Source of the DNA: Streptosporangium violaceochromogenes | GTDB lineage: Bacteria > Actinomycetota > Actinomycetes > Streptosporangiales > Streptosporangiaceae | Assembly (NCBI RefSeq): GCF_014654615.1 | Contig: NZ_BNBB01000009.1 | Coordinates: 124,001-188,000, forward strand | DNA: 64,000 bases | Direction of reading: 5' to 3' | Part shown: in pieces, positions 54,922 to 63,763 of the stretch | How the letters are laid out: each line of letters starts with the position of its first letter | Position numbering within the stretch: the stretch's first letter is position 1 | Program-made: the position numbers and the translations under genes | The notes under the pieces: model-generated | What the model saw: the letters and a program-made list of their open reading frames with translations, nothing else | The model's database searches: none | What the model was told of the DNA's origin: nothing

Positions 54922-56295
54922 TCATCCTTCCAAGGGGGATCGGGTCAGCGCGGCCAGATCGCCGAGCCGGATCGGCTGGGCGATCGGGCGCCGTGGCGCC
55001 GAGACGTTCTCGCCGGCGAGGCACGCCACGGCGTAGCCGCACATCCGGCCCTGGCACCAGCCCATACCCGGGCGGGCCAGTAGTTTGATGGAGCGCGCGT
55101 CGGTGGCGCCCAGCTCCCGGGCCTCGCGCACACCCGACAGCGGCACCTCCTCGCAACGGCAGACGAGGGTGTCCTCACGCAGCCACCGCTGCCAGCCGGG
55201 CCGGACGGGGTAGGCCGTGAGCAGGGCGCGGGCGAAGGCCGACAGCCGCTCCCTGCGCCGGAGCAGCGCCGGCAGGGGCCCGACGCGGCGGCCCAGGTCG
55301 GCCGCGGCGGTACGGCCCGCGATACGCCCTTCGACCTCGGCCAGCACCGCGCCGCCGACGCCGGTGGACTCCCCCGCCGCGTAGACGCCGGGCACGCTGG
55401 TGCGCTGGCCCGCGTCCACGGCGACGACGGGGCCGCCGTCGGCGTCGCGGCGCGTCGCGCAGCCCAGCTGGACCGGCAGTTCGAGCTGGGGGACGAACCC
55501 GTAGCCGTAGGCGAGGGTGTCGCACTCGACGGTCCTGGTGGAGACCGGACGCCAGTGGCGGTCCAGCCTCGCCACGGTGACGTGGGTCAGCCCGCCCTCG
55601 CCGTGGGCCTCGATCACCGCCTGGCGGCCGTGGTAGGGCACCCGGTGCCGGGCCAGGCTCACGGCGTAGCCGGCGGCCTCCCCGGCCTTGCCGGCGGCCA
55701 GCAGGGGGTGGCGGGCCAGCCCGAGGCGGCCGTTGGCCTCGAAGACGCCGCGCACGTCGGCGCCCGCCTCGGCGAGCCCGGCGGCCACCGGCAGCAGGAA
55801 GGGGCCGGTCCCGGCGACCACGACCCTGCGGCCGGCGACGACGAGGTTTCCCTTCAGCAGGGCCTGCGCCCCGCCGGCGGTGAGCACGCCCGGCAGGTCC
55901 CAGCCGGGGAACGGCAGCGGGCGGTCGTGGGCGCCGGTGGCCAGCAGGAGCCGCCGCCCGGTGACCGTGCGGGGCCGCTCCTCGCGGTCGCCCTCCAGGC
56001 AGCGCACGCTCACGCCCTGCTCGTCCCGCTCCACGGCCCAGACCCGGTGCCCGAGCAGGAGGGTCGCCCGCTCGCGCAGCGCCTCCCACTGCCGGGTGAA
56101 CCTGTCCAGCCCGTGGTGGAGCGCGCCGGGCCTGCCGGGGTGGAACCCCTCGGGCAGGTGCCGGAAGTACTGGCCGCCGGGGCGCGCGGCGCCGTCGACC
56201 AGCGCGACGTTCACCCCGGCCAGGGCGGCGCTGAGCGCGCCGGCCACCCCCGCGGGGCCCGCGCCGATGACCACGAGGTCGTATTCGGGGCTCAT
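54922..56295 (-). CDS. D-hydroxyproline dehydrogenase, FAD/NAD(P)-binding subunit with C-terminal Fe-S motif (HcnB-like)
   Basis: 457 residues. VIGAGPAGVAGALSAALAG is the FAD-binding Rossmann motif; a second dinucleotide fold starts VVVAGTGPFLLPVAAGLAEA. The C-terminal part TLVCRCEEVPLSGV and GWCQGRMCGYAVACLAG gives a four-Cys [2Fe-2S] BFD-like domain. The subunit is like HcnB/OoxA in opine and D-hydroxyproline oxidases. It forms a complex with the small Fe-S and DAO-type subunits encoded before it. Confidence 0.9.
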   Translation of the reverse strand: MSPEYDLVVIGAGPAGVAGALSAALAGVNVALVDGAARPGGQYFRHLPEGFHPGRPGALHHGLDRFTRQWEALRERATLLLGHRVWAVERDEQGVSVRCLEGDREERPRTVTGRRLLLATGAHDRPLPFPGWDLPGVLTAGGAQALLKGNLVVAGRRVVVAGTGPFLLPVAAGLAEAGADVRGVFEANGRLGLARHPLLAAGKAGEAAGYAVSLARHRVPYHGRQAVIEAHGEGGLTHVTVARLDRHWRPVSTRTVECDTLAYGYGFVPQLELPVQLGCATRRDADGGPVVAVDAGQRTSVPGVYAAGESTGVGGAVLAEVEGRIAGRTAAADLGRRVGPLPALLRRRERLSAFARALLTAYPVRPGWQRWLREDTLVCRCEEVPLSGVREARELGATDARSIKLLARPGMGWCQGRMCGYAVACLAGENVSAPRRPIAQPIRLGDLAALTRSPLEG

Positions 56296-56657
56296 CGGCC
56301 GTTCTCCTGCCCGCCGTGGGGCGTGCCGGGCCCCTCTCCCGGCTCTCCCGGCTCTCCGAGGACGGCCAGGCCGCCCTCGCCGGTGCAGACCCGGTCCCCG
56401 GGGCGGGCCTCGGTCAGGCAGGCCCGCAGCGAGGGGCCGCCGTTGACCGTGACCAGGCAGTCGAAACAGACGCCGATGCCGCAGAACAGCCCGCGCGGGC
56501 GCCCGCCGAACCGGGTGGCGCGCCAGGCGCGGATGCCCGCGCCGTGCAGGACGGCGCCGATGGTCTGGCCCGGGACGGCGGGGACGGGCGCGCCGTCCAC
56601 ACTGATCTCGAACTCCGGCTCGGGGCGCGCCCGTACGAGTCTGTACGGCTGCTTCAT
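56292..56657 (-). CDS. D-hydroxyproline dehydrogenase, small [2Fe-2S] subunit (HcnA-like)
   Basis: 121 residues. FCGIGVCFDCLVTVNG with RACLTEARPGDRVCTG gives the four Cys of the ferredoxin-like [2Fe-2S] domain seen in HcnA-type subunits. Preceded by VPAVPGQTIGAVLHGAGI. It shuttles electrons between the two flavin subunits. Overlaps both neighbours by four bases, so it is translated with them. Confidence 0.9.
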   Translation of the reverse strand: MKQPYRLVRARPEPEFEISVDGAPVPAVPGQTIGAVLHGAGIRAWRATRFGGRPRGLFCGIGVCFDCLVTVNGGPSLRACLTEARPGDRVCTGEGGLAVLGEPGEPGEGPGTPHGGQENGR

Positions 56658-57796
56658 GGGCGCTCCTTTTCGAAGCGGTCCGGGCGGAAGGGACGGAGGT
56701 CCAGGTCGGGGCGGGCGCCGGTCAGGGTCTGGGCGATCAGGTGGCCGGTGGCCGGTGCCAGGCCGATGCCGGCGCCCTCATGACCGCAGGCGTGGTGGAG
56801 GCCGGGGGCCCGGGGGTCCTCGCCGATCACCGGCAGGTGGTCGGGGCAGTAGGGGCGGAACCCGCAGTAGGTGCGGATCACCCTGCGCCCGGCCAGCACC
56901 GGGAAGAGCTCGACGGCCTGCCGCGCCAGGCGCTCCAGCACCGGGATCGAGGTCGTGCGGTCGAAACCGACGCGCTCGCGGCTGGCGCCGATGAGCACCG
57001 GGCCGGAGGCGGTCGCCTCCACCACGGCGGAGGTCTCCAGGCCCTCGGAGTCGCTGGCCACGTTGGTGACGTAGGCGGCGGTGTAGACCTTGTGCCTGAC
57101 CGGAGGCTCCCGCATCGGCTCGGTGACCAGGATGAAGCCGCGCCGCGGCAGGACCGGGACGTGCACGCCCGCCAGGGCGGCGACCTCGCCGCCCCAGGTG
57201 CCCGCGGCGTTGACGACCGCCCCGGCGAGGATGTCGCCCCGGTCGGTGGTGACGCCGGCGACCCGGTCGCCGTCGCGGACGAAGCCGGTGACGGTGACGC
57301 CGGTGCGCAGCATCAGGGTGCCCTGGCCGTAGCGCTCGGCGCCCCGCTGGATGAGCCTGGCCGCCGCCAGCATGGGCTGGACCTGGGCGTCCTGCGGGTA
57401 GAACACGCCTCCGGCCAGGTCCTTGGTCAGGTAGGGCTCGTAGTCGGCGAGCCCGGCGGGGTCGACCACGACGTGCTCGACCCCCTGCTTGCCCGCCAGG
57501 CCGACCAGGGCGTCCAGCACCCCGGCGGACTCGGCGACCACCAGGCCGCCCTTGGGTTCGAACTCGAACCCGTCGCGCTCGGCCAGATCACGCCAGAGGC
57601 CGTTGGAGAGCAGGGCCAGATCGAGCTCGGGGCCCGGTTCCTTGTCGGAGACCAGGACGTTGCCCTCTCCCGCGCCGGTCGTCCCGCCCGCCACGGGCCC
57701 GCGGTCGACGACGACCACGTCCAGCCCGGCGCGTGCCGCGTAATAGGCACAGGCCGCACCGACGGCTCCCGCGCCGATCACTACGACGTCCGGCAT
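56654..57796 (-). CDS. D-hydroxyproline dehydrogenase, FAD-dependent DAO-type subunit (HcnC-like)
   Basis: 380 residues of the glycine/D-amino-acid oxidase family. VVVIGAGAVGAACAYYAARA binds FAD; TGAGEGNVLVSDKEPGPEL and the C-terminal HHACGHEGAGIGLAPATGHL are DAO hallmarks. It oxidises cis-4-hydroxy-D-proline to pyrroline-4-hydroxy-2-carboxylate in the inferred complex. First gene of the six-gene operon; a promoter with a palindrome lies directly upstream. Confidence 0.9.
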   Translation of the reverse strand: MPDVVVIGAGAVGAACAYYAARAGLDVVVVDRGPVAGGTTGAGEGNVLVSDKEPGPELDLALLSNGLWRDLAERDGFEFEPKGGLVVAESAGVLDALVGLAGKQGVEHVVVDPAGLADYEPYLTKDLAGGVFYPQDAQVQPMLAAARLIQRGAERYGQGTLMLRTGVTVTGFVRDGDRVAGVTTDRGDILAGAVVNAAGTWGGEVAALAGVHVPVLPRRGFILVTEPMREPPVRHKVYTAAYVTNVASDSEGLETSAVVEATASGPVLIGASRERVGFDRTTSIPVLERLARQAVELFPVLAGRRVIRTYCGFRPYCPDHLPVIGEDPRAPGLHHACGHEGAGIGLAPATGHLIAQTLTGARPDLDLRPFRPDRFEKERP

Positions 57797-57829
57797 GGTT
57801 CACCTCACTCTCCAGCCCGACACCTCAGT

Positions 57830-57844
57830 AATATGTCACATATT
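57830..57844. promoter_or_regulatory. Operator-like perfect palindrome upstream of the 4-hydroxyproline operon
   Basis: AATATGTCACATATT: perfect 7-base arms about one central base, of the size and AT-rich form bound by FCD GntR regulators. It covers the -10 of the operon promoter and contains TGTGACAT on the minus strand, shared with the liv promoter. Confidence 0.7.
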
Positions 57845-57858
57845 CTCAATGAGATCAA
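57830..57858 (-). promoter_or_regulatory. Promoter of the 4-hydroxyproline catabolic operon
   Basis: Minus strand TTGATC (57858-57853), a 17-base spacer and CATATT (57835-57830). The start codon is 34 bases further on. The -10 is inside the palindrome, so a bound repressor would exclude polymerase. Confidence 0.6.
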
Positions 57859-58038
57859 TCGCCCCTTCCTCATTTCTCCAGTTCAGCCGATCCGTACCCG
57901 GCAACCTGTGGGATAAGCTGTACGATCGCGCGCGGGGTTCCCCGTGACGGGCACACGGGTTGAAAGGGCACACCACCTCGGGGCACACCGGCGGGGTCCC
58001 CGGAGGGACCGCCCCCGGCGCCGCCTAGCATGTGAGCC

Positions 58039-59064
58039 GTGAAACACCTCCTCGGCCAGGCGCGCCGCGCCCTCGTCCGCCTCCCGCGGGCCCTGCGGTC
58101 GCCGACGCCCGGCGACCTGCGCCGGTGGGCGCTGGCGAGCGTGGTCGTCAACGCCGGCATCACGGTGACCGGCGCCGCCGTACGGGTCACCGGATCGGGG
58201 CTGGGCTGCCCCACCTGGCCGCGCTGCACCCCCGGCAGCTTCGTCCCCGTCGCCCATGACGGGGTCTCACCGGTCACCATGGCCATCGAGTTCGGCAACC
58301 GGCAGCTGACCTTCGTGGTCCTGGTCGTCGCGCTGGCCTGCCTGGTCACCGCGATGAGACTGCCCTCACGCCGCCCGGACCTGGTCCGCCTGGCCTGGCT
58401 GCAGCCGATCGGCGTGGCCGTACAGGGCCTGTGGGGCGGTCTGGTGGTGCGCAGCGCGCTCAACCCCGTCACCGTGAGCATGCACTTCCTGATCTCCATC
58501 GGCATGATCGCCGCGGCGGTCGCGCTCCACGCCCGCGCGAAGGAGGGCGACGCCCCGCCCCGGCCGCTGGTCCACCGCGACATCCGCACGCTGAGCCTCG
58601 CCGTGGTGGCGGCGGTGGCCGTCCTGCTGCTGGCGGGCGTGGTGGTGACCGGCACCGGGCCGCACTCCGGCGACGCGCTGGCCTCCCGTTTCCGGTTCGA
58701 CATCGAGACGGTGGCCAGGATCCACGCCGACGTGGCCTACCTCGTGGCCGGGCTCACCTTCGCGCTGCTGTTCGCCCTCCACGTCACCGGCGCGCCCGCC
58801 CGGGTCCGGCGGGCGGCGCTGACGCTGCTGGCGGTGGAGCTGGCCCAGGGAGGCGTCGGCTACGTCCAGTACTTCCTGGGCCTCCCTGCGTTCCTCGTCA
58901 ACCTGCACGTGCTCGGCGCCACCCTGGTGTGGATCCTCGCGCTGCGGGTGGCGTTCGCGACGCGGTCACGGGACCGGGTGCGGGCCCCGGGAAGCCCGAA
59001 GGCCGACGGGCCCACCGGACGGAAAGCCCGTCCCCGCCCGGACCTGACGTCTCACCCGGCGTAG
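58039..59064 (+). CDS. ctaA: Haem A synthase (COX15/CtaA)
   Basis: 341 residues from GTG 58039 with about eight membrane helices. GAAVRVTGSGLGCPTWPRC is the loop-1 motif with the Cys pair. IEFGNRQLTF is the position of the E-x-x-H-R motif, here with Asn where a haem-ligand His stands in Bacillus CtaA. Other candidate haem ligands are in SMHFLISIG, RIHADVAYL and NLHVLGATLVW. It converts haem O to haem A for cytochrome c oxidase. Its 3' end overlaps the convergent protease gene by 13 bases. Confidence 0.93.
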   Translation: MKHLLGQARRALVRLPRALRSPTPGDLRRWALASVVVNAGITVTGAAVRVTGSGLGCPTWPRCTPGSFVPVAHDGVSPVTMAIEFGNRQLTFVVLVVALACLVTAMRLPSRRPDLVRLAWLQPIGVAVQGLWGGLVVRSALNPVTVSMHFLISIGMIAAAVALHARAKEGDAPPRPLVHRDIRTLSLAVVAAVAVLLLAGVVVTGTGPHSGDALASRFRFDIETVARIHADVAYLVAGLTFALLFALHVTGAPARVRRAALTLLAVELAQGGVGYVQYFLGLPAFLVNLHVLGATLVWILALRVAFATRSRDRVRAPGSPKADGPTGRKARPRPDLTSHPA

Positions 59065-60275
59065 GGGTCCCACCCGGGCGGCGGATGGATCATCCCCGGC
59101 GGCCCGGAGGGCCCGCCCCGCGGCGGCGCGACCGAACCGGACGCGGGCCACCCCGACGGCGGAAACGCCGCGCGGGCCGCGGCCATGCAGCGCAGCAGCG
59201 CCTGCTGCTCCTCGTTGAACGTGCGCTCGTCGATCACGTGGCGCCTGGCCCGCTCGTGGAGCAGGCCGAGTTCGGTGGCCGCGAGCTGGTAGTCGCTCAT
59301 CGCCCGCAGTCCGGGCCTGCCACCGTTGGTCCTGGCCCACTGCCGGGCGTGACGCCGCCCGGGCAGCGAGGAGAGCATGAAGACGTCGTGCGGGGTGACC
59401 AGCCCGGTCGCCCGGTAGGCGGGCAGATAGGTCTGGATCAGGCCGACGATCCGCTTGCGGTCCCTGAAGACGATCCAGATCAGGACCAGCAGCACGACCA
59501 TCAGCAGCAGGTAGGCGACGGCCAGGCCGCCGACGCCGACGAAGGTGGCGAAGCCGTTCCAGATCCCGTGCAGGAGCATCGCGCCGACCCAGCCCGCCGC
59601 GATCACGGAGATCCTCACCGGGCCCCGGCGCTGCGCCGCGTAGGCCACCGCCACGCCGATCATCGAGGTGAACAGCGGGTGCGCGAACGGCGACAGGATC
59701 CCCCGCAGCACCACGGTGACCGCGAGGCCCCGCGCGCCCGTGTCGTGCAGCGCCGCCACGTAGTAGCTGACGTTCTCGCTCATCGCGAACCCCAGGCCGA
59801 CCATGCCGGCGTAGATGACGCCGTCGGTGGGGCCGTCGAGCTCGGTCCGCCTGAACCGCAGCAGGCCCAGCAGAACCAGCCCCTTCATCGTCTCCTCGAC
59901 CACCGGGGCGCCGAAGGTGGCGGCGATGCCGCGCGCGGTGTCGTACCCCAGCCGGACGGTGTTCTCGATGTAGAGGAGGTTGAACGAGTTGACCAGGCCC
60001 GCCACCAGCACCGCCACGCCCGCGCCCCAGGCGAACGCGAAGATCAGGTTGCTGCGCGGCTCGGGCTCCATGCGGTCCAGCGCCAGCACGGCCGCCAGCA
60101 GCACCGGGACCGGGGCCAGGGCAAGGGCCAGGGCGATGAAGAAGTAGACCGGCTCACCGTTGAGCAGGTCGAACGAGAACGACGCCAGCGCGCACACACC
60201 GGCCAGCACAAGCCCGGCGATCAGCGCGACGGACGGGCGGTCTTTCAAGGCCCAGCGGGGATCACGACTCGCCAT
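59052..60275 (-). CDS. PrsW-family intramembrane metalloprotease
   Basis: 407 residues with about nine hydrophobic helices and a Pro/Gly-rich cytosolic C-terminus. APVVEETMKGLVLL is the EExxK motif; HPLFTSMIGVAVAYA and LLHGIWNGFATF bring the His motifs of the CAAX-protease/PrsW clan. In Bacillus, PrsW cuts the anti-sigma factor RsiW; the target here is unknown. It lies between ctaA and ctaB on the minus strand. Confidence 0.88.
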   Translation of the reverse strand: MASRDPRWALKDRPSVALIAGLVLAGVCALASFSFDLLNGEPVYFFIALALALAPVPVLLAAVLALDRMEPEPRSNLIFAFAWGAGVAVLVAGLVNSFNLLYIENTVRLGYDTARGIAATFGAPVVEETMKGLVLLGLLRFRRTELDGPTDGVIYAGMVGLGFAMSENVSYYVAALHDTGARGLAVTVVLRGILSPFAHPLFTSMIGVAVAYAAQRRGPVRISVIAAGWVGAMLLHGIWNGFATFVGVGGLAVAYLLLMVVLLVLIWIVFRDRKRIVGLIQTYLPAYRATGLVTPHDVFMLSSLPGRRHARQWARTNGGRPGLRAMSDYQLAATELGLLHERARRHVIDERTFNEEQQALLRCMAAARAAFPPSGWPASGSVAPPRGGPSGPPGMIHPPPGWDPYAG

Positions 60276-60380
60276 GCGGCCACGGTAACCGATCGACCAC
60301 GACGTGTCCCGCCCCCTTTACCGCCTTAATCTCCTTCGAGGAGGCCGCGTGTCAAGGTCGCGCGCGAAGGAGAAGAGGCC

Positions 60381-61334
60381 TCAGACCAGGATGGAGTCCA
60401 CGGCGACGGCGAGGAAGAGCAGCGCCAGATAGGCGTTGGACCAGTGGAAGAAGCGCATCGGGCGCAGATCCACCCCGGTCTTGCCGGCGTTGACGCGGCC
60501 GAGGAGGCGGTAGACCTCCCACAGGCAGGCCCCACCGAGGACGGTGGCCACCACGGGGTAAAGGAGCGTGGTGCCGGCCAGCGGCCACAGAAGCAGCGAG
60601 CACAGTACGGTGGCCCAGGTGTAGACGACGCTCTCCAGCACCACGCGGCGCTCGGTGGCCACCACCGGGAGCATGGGGACCTTCGCCGCGGCGTAGTCCT
60701 CCTTGTAGCGCATGGCGAGGGTCCAGGTGTGGGGGGGCGTCCAGAAGAACACCACCCCGAAGAGCACCAGCGGGGCCCAGGCGAGACCGCCGGTGACGCC
60801 GGCCCAGCCGATGAGCACCGGCATGCAGCCGGCGATGCCGCCCCACACCACGTTCTGCGGGGTCCGCCGCTTCAGGATCATCGAGTAGACGAGCACGTAG
60901 AAAAGGTTCGCCGCCAGCGACAGCCCGGCCGCGAGCCAGTTCACGGTCAGCCCGAGCCCGAGGGTCGACAGCACCCCGAGGACGACGCCGAAGATCAGCG
61001 CGTTGCCCGGGGGGACCTGGTCACGGGCCAGCGGGCGCCGCCGGGTGCGGCGCATCGCGGCGTCGATGTCGCGGTCGATGTAGCAGTTCAGCGCGTTGGC
61101 GCTGCCCGCCGAGAGGGTGCCGAACACCAGCGTGCAGATGGCGATCCCCAGCGGGGGAAGACCACGGGCGGCCAGGAACATCACCGGCAGCGTCGTGATC
61201 AGCAGCAGCTCGATGATCCGCGGCTTGGTGAGGGCGACATATGCCTTCACGACGTCGCCGACCGAGCGCGGGGCGGCGGTGGTCGCCGTGCCCGTCCCGG
61301 AGGGGGCCGTCGATTGCTTGTCGGTCAGCACCAT
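60381..61334 (-). CDS. ctaB: Protohaem IX farnesyltransferase (haem O synthase)
   Basis: 317 residues, UbiA prenyltransferase family, nine helices. [19 protein letters not shown] is the NxxxDxxxD prenyl-diphosphate site and [15 protein letters not shown] with [11 protein letters not shown] the second Asp region. It farnesylates haem B to haem O, which CtaA converts to haem A. Divergent from transketolase. Confidence 0.95.
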   Translation of the reverse strand: MVLTDKQSTAPSGTGTATTAAPRSVGDVVKAYVALTKPRIIELLLITTLPVMFLAARGLPPLGIAICTLVFGTLSAGSANALNCYIDRDIDAAMRRTRRRPLARDQVPPGNALIFGVVLGVLSTLGLGLTVNWLAAGLSLAANLFYVLVYSMILKRRTPQNVVWGGIAGCMPVLIGWAGVTGGLAWAPLVLFGVVFFWTPPHTWTLAMRYKEDYAAAKVPMLPVVATERRVVLESVVYTWATVLCSLLLWPLAGTTLLYPVVATVLGGACLWEVYRLLGRVNAGKTGVDLRPMRFFHWSNAYLALLFLAVAVDSILV

Positions 61335-61649
61335 TTAAGGCGCTTCCAGCACGTGCGGGGTCAACGCGTAACCTCTGATGTGGAGCGGATCCGTGGATGC
61401 GGGCACCAGCCAGCCTTGGGAACTCAACTGTAGTTGCTGGGGTAACCGGTTCCGGCATGGGGTAGGTGAGGCGGCGTGATGTGACACGCCCTCGAAGGGG
61501 CACCTCCCCGCGCCGCCCACGGCTCCGCGGGGGCCGTCTCTTGCCCGCCTTCGGCAGGCGGGCAAGTGGCCGAACCGTTAGGGTCCGGTGTGGGCGGGAA
61601 AAGCCAAACCGGCGCCACCACCACACGACAAGATCCGGAGATCGAGCAC
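61335..61649. other. 315-base divergent control region between ctaB and tkt
   Basis: No gene is seen. It contains a palindrome CAACTGTAGTTG (61425-61436), a hairpin at 61540-61566 and TAGGGT (61579-61584), a possible -10 for transketolase that would give a leader of about 60 bases. Confidence 0.5.
61540..61566. terminator. Perfect 10-bp hairpin upstream of tkt
   Basis: CTTGCCCGCC (61540-61549) pairs with GGCGGGCAAG (61557-61566) around TTCGGCA. It could terminate an upstream transcript or insulate the tkt promoter. A GTG in the tkt frame lies at its right foot. Confidence 0.5.
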
Positions 61650-63761
61650 TTGAGCAGCAAACTCGCGCCAGCCATCGAATGGAACGACCTGGACCGCCGC
61701 GCGGTCGACGTCGTGCGGACCCTGGCAATGGACGCGGTAGAGAAAGCGGGGTCGGGCCACCCCGGCACCGCGATGAGCCTGGCGCCCGCCGCGTACCTGC
61801 TTTTCCAGCGTCTGCTGCGGCACGACCCCTCCGACCCCTCGTGGGTGGGCAGAGACCGCTTCGTCCTGTCGGCAGGGCACACCAGCCTGACCCTGTACAT
61901 CCAGCTCTTCCTCGCGGGCTACGGCCTGTCGCTGGACGACCTGAAGAGCCTGCGCCAGTGGGACAGCCTGACCCCGGGGCACCCCGAGCACGGCCACACC
62001 CCCGGGGTCGAGACCACCACCGGGCCCCTCGGGCAGGGCATCGGCAACGCGGTCGGCATGGCCATGGCCGCCCGCCGCGAGCGCGGCCTGTTCGACCCCG
62101 AGGCCCCGGCGGGCGCCAGCCCGTTCGACCACACGATCTGGTGCATCGTCTCCGAGGGCGACATCGAGGAGGGCGTCAGCCACGAGGTCAGCGCCATCGC
62201 CGGCCACCAGAGGCTCGGCAACCTCGTCGTCCTCTTCGACAGCAACCACATCTCGATCGAGGACAACACCCAGATCGCGCTGAGCGAGGACATCGTCAAG
62301 CGCTACGAGGCATACGGCTGGCACGTCCAGACCGTCGACTGGACCGCCGGCGACGAGTACTCCGAGGACGTCCAGGCCCTGCACCGCGCGATGGAGGCCG
62401 CCCGCGCCGAGACCGGCCGGCCCTCCTTCATCCGCCTGCGCACCGTCATCGGCTGGCCCGCGCCCGGCAAGCAGAACACCGGCAAGATCCACGGCTCGGC
62501 CCTGGGCGCCGACGAGGTGGCCGCCACCAAGAAGGTCCTGGGCCTGGACGCGGCCAAGAGCTTCGACGTGCCGGCCGAGGTGCTCGACCACACCCGCGCC
62601 GTCGTCGAGCGCGCCCGCGCCGCCCGCGCCGAGTGGGACAAGTCCTTCGCGAACTGGCGTACGGCCAATCCCGGGCGCGCCGCCGAGTTCGACCGCATCT
62701 CCGCCCGGATCCTCCCCCCCGGCTGGACCGAGGCGCTGCCGGCCTTCGAGCCCGGCTCCTCCGTCGCCACCCGCAAGGCCTCCGGCGAGGTGCTCAACAG
62801 CCTGGCGCCCGTGCTGCCGGAGCTGTGGGGTGGCTCGGCCGACCTGGCCGAGTCCAACAACACCACGATGAAGGGCGAGCCGTCCTTCATCCCCGAGGAG
62901 TACCAGACCAAGGAGTTCCCCGGGCACCGCTACGGCCGCACGCTGCACTTCGGCATCCGCGAGCACGGCATGGGGGCGATCCTCAACGGCATCGCGCTGC
63001 ACAACGGCACCCGGCCCTACGGCGGCACCTTCCTGGTCTTCAGCGACTACATGCGCCCCGCCGTACGGCTCGCGGCGCTGATGAAACTGCCGGTCGTCTA
63101 CGTGTGGACCCACGACTCCATCGGCCTGGGCGAGGACGGCCCGACCCACCAGCCGGTGGAGCACCTGTGGGCGCTGCGGGCCATCCCCGGCCTCGACGTG
63201 GTGCGCCCGGCCGACGCCAACGAGACGGCCGCGGCGTGGCGGACGGTGCTCGAACACGCCGACCGCCCGGCCGCGCTGGCGCTGACCCGGCAGAACGTCC
63301 CGGTCTACGAGGGCACGGGGGACGCGGCGAAGGTGGCCCGCGGCGCCTACGTGCTGGAGGAGGCCTCCACCGGGCAGCCCTCGGTGATCCTGATCGGCAC
63401 CGGCTCGGAGGTCCAGCTCGCCGTGGAGGCGCGCCGGCTGCTGGAGCAGGAGGGCATCGCGGCCCGGGTGGTGTCGATGCCGTGCGTCGAGTGGTTCCAC
63501 GCCCAGGACACCGCCTACCGGCAGACGGTGCTGCCGTCGGAGGTCCGCGCGCGCGTCGCCGTGGAGGCGGGGATCGCCCTGGGCTGGCGGGAGTTCGTCG
63601 GCGACGCCGGTGAGGTGGTCGGCCTGGAGCACTTCGGCGCCTCGGCCCCCTACAAGACCCTCTTCGAACAGTTCGGCATCACCGCCGAGCGGGTGGCCGC
63701 CGCCGCTAAGGCGAGCCTCGCCCGGACCGGGGCCGATAAGGGCGAGACGACGGGAACCTGA
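61650..63761 (+). CDS. tkt: Transketolase
   Basis: 703 residues from TTG 61650, which has CGGAG nine bases upstream and gives an N-terminus ([20 protein letters not shown]) aligned with other actinobacterial transketolases. GTG 61566 would add 28 residues over a hairpin. [39 protein letters not shown], and [20 protein letters not shown] (TPP/Mg site) are in the N-half; [18 protein letters not shown] and [20 protein letters not shown] in the C-half. It moves two-carbon units in the pentose phosphate pathway. Confidence 0.95.
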   Translation: MSSKLAPAIEWNDLDRRAVDVVRTLAMDAVEKAGSGHPGTAMSLAPAAYLLFQRLLRHDPSDPSWVGRDRFVLSAGHTSLTLYIQLFLAGYGLSLDDLKSLRQWDSLTPGHPEHGHTPGVETTTGPLGQGIGNAVGMAMAARRERGLFDPEAPAGASPFDHTIWCIVSEGDIEEGVSHEVSAIAGHQRLGNLVVLFDSNHISIEDNTQIALSEDIVKRYEAYGWHVQTVDWTAGDEYSEDVQALHRAMEAARAETGRPSFIRLRTVIGWPAPGKQNTGKIHGSALGADEVAATKKVLGLDAAKSFDVPAEVLDHTRAVVERARAARAEWDKSFANWRTANPGRAAEFDRISARILPPGWTEALPAFEPGSSVATRKASGEVLNSLAPVLPELWGGSADLAESNNTTMKGEPSFIPEEYQTKEFPGHRYGRTLHFGIREHGMGAILNGIALHNGTRPYGGTFLVFSDYMRPAVRLAALMKLPVVYVWTHDSIGLGEDGPTHQPVEHLWALRAIPGLDVVRPADANETAAAWRTVLEHADRPAALALTRQNVPVYEGTGDAAKVARGAYVLEEASTGQPSVILIGTGSEVQLAVEARRLLEQEGIAARVVSMPCVEWFHAQDTAYRQTVLPSEVRARVAVEAGIALGWREFVGDAGEVVGLEHFGASAPYKTLFEQFGITAERVAAAAKASLARTGADKGETTGT

Positions 63762-63763
63762 TC

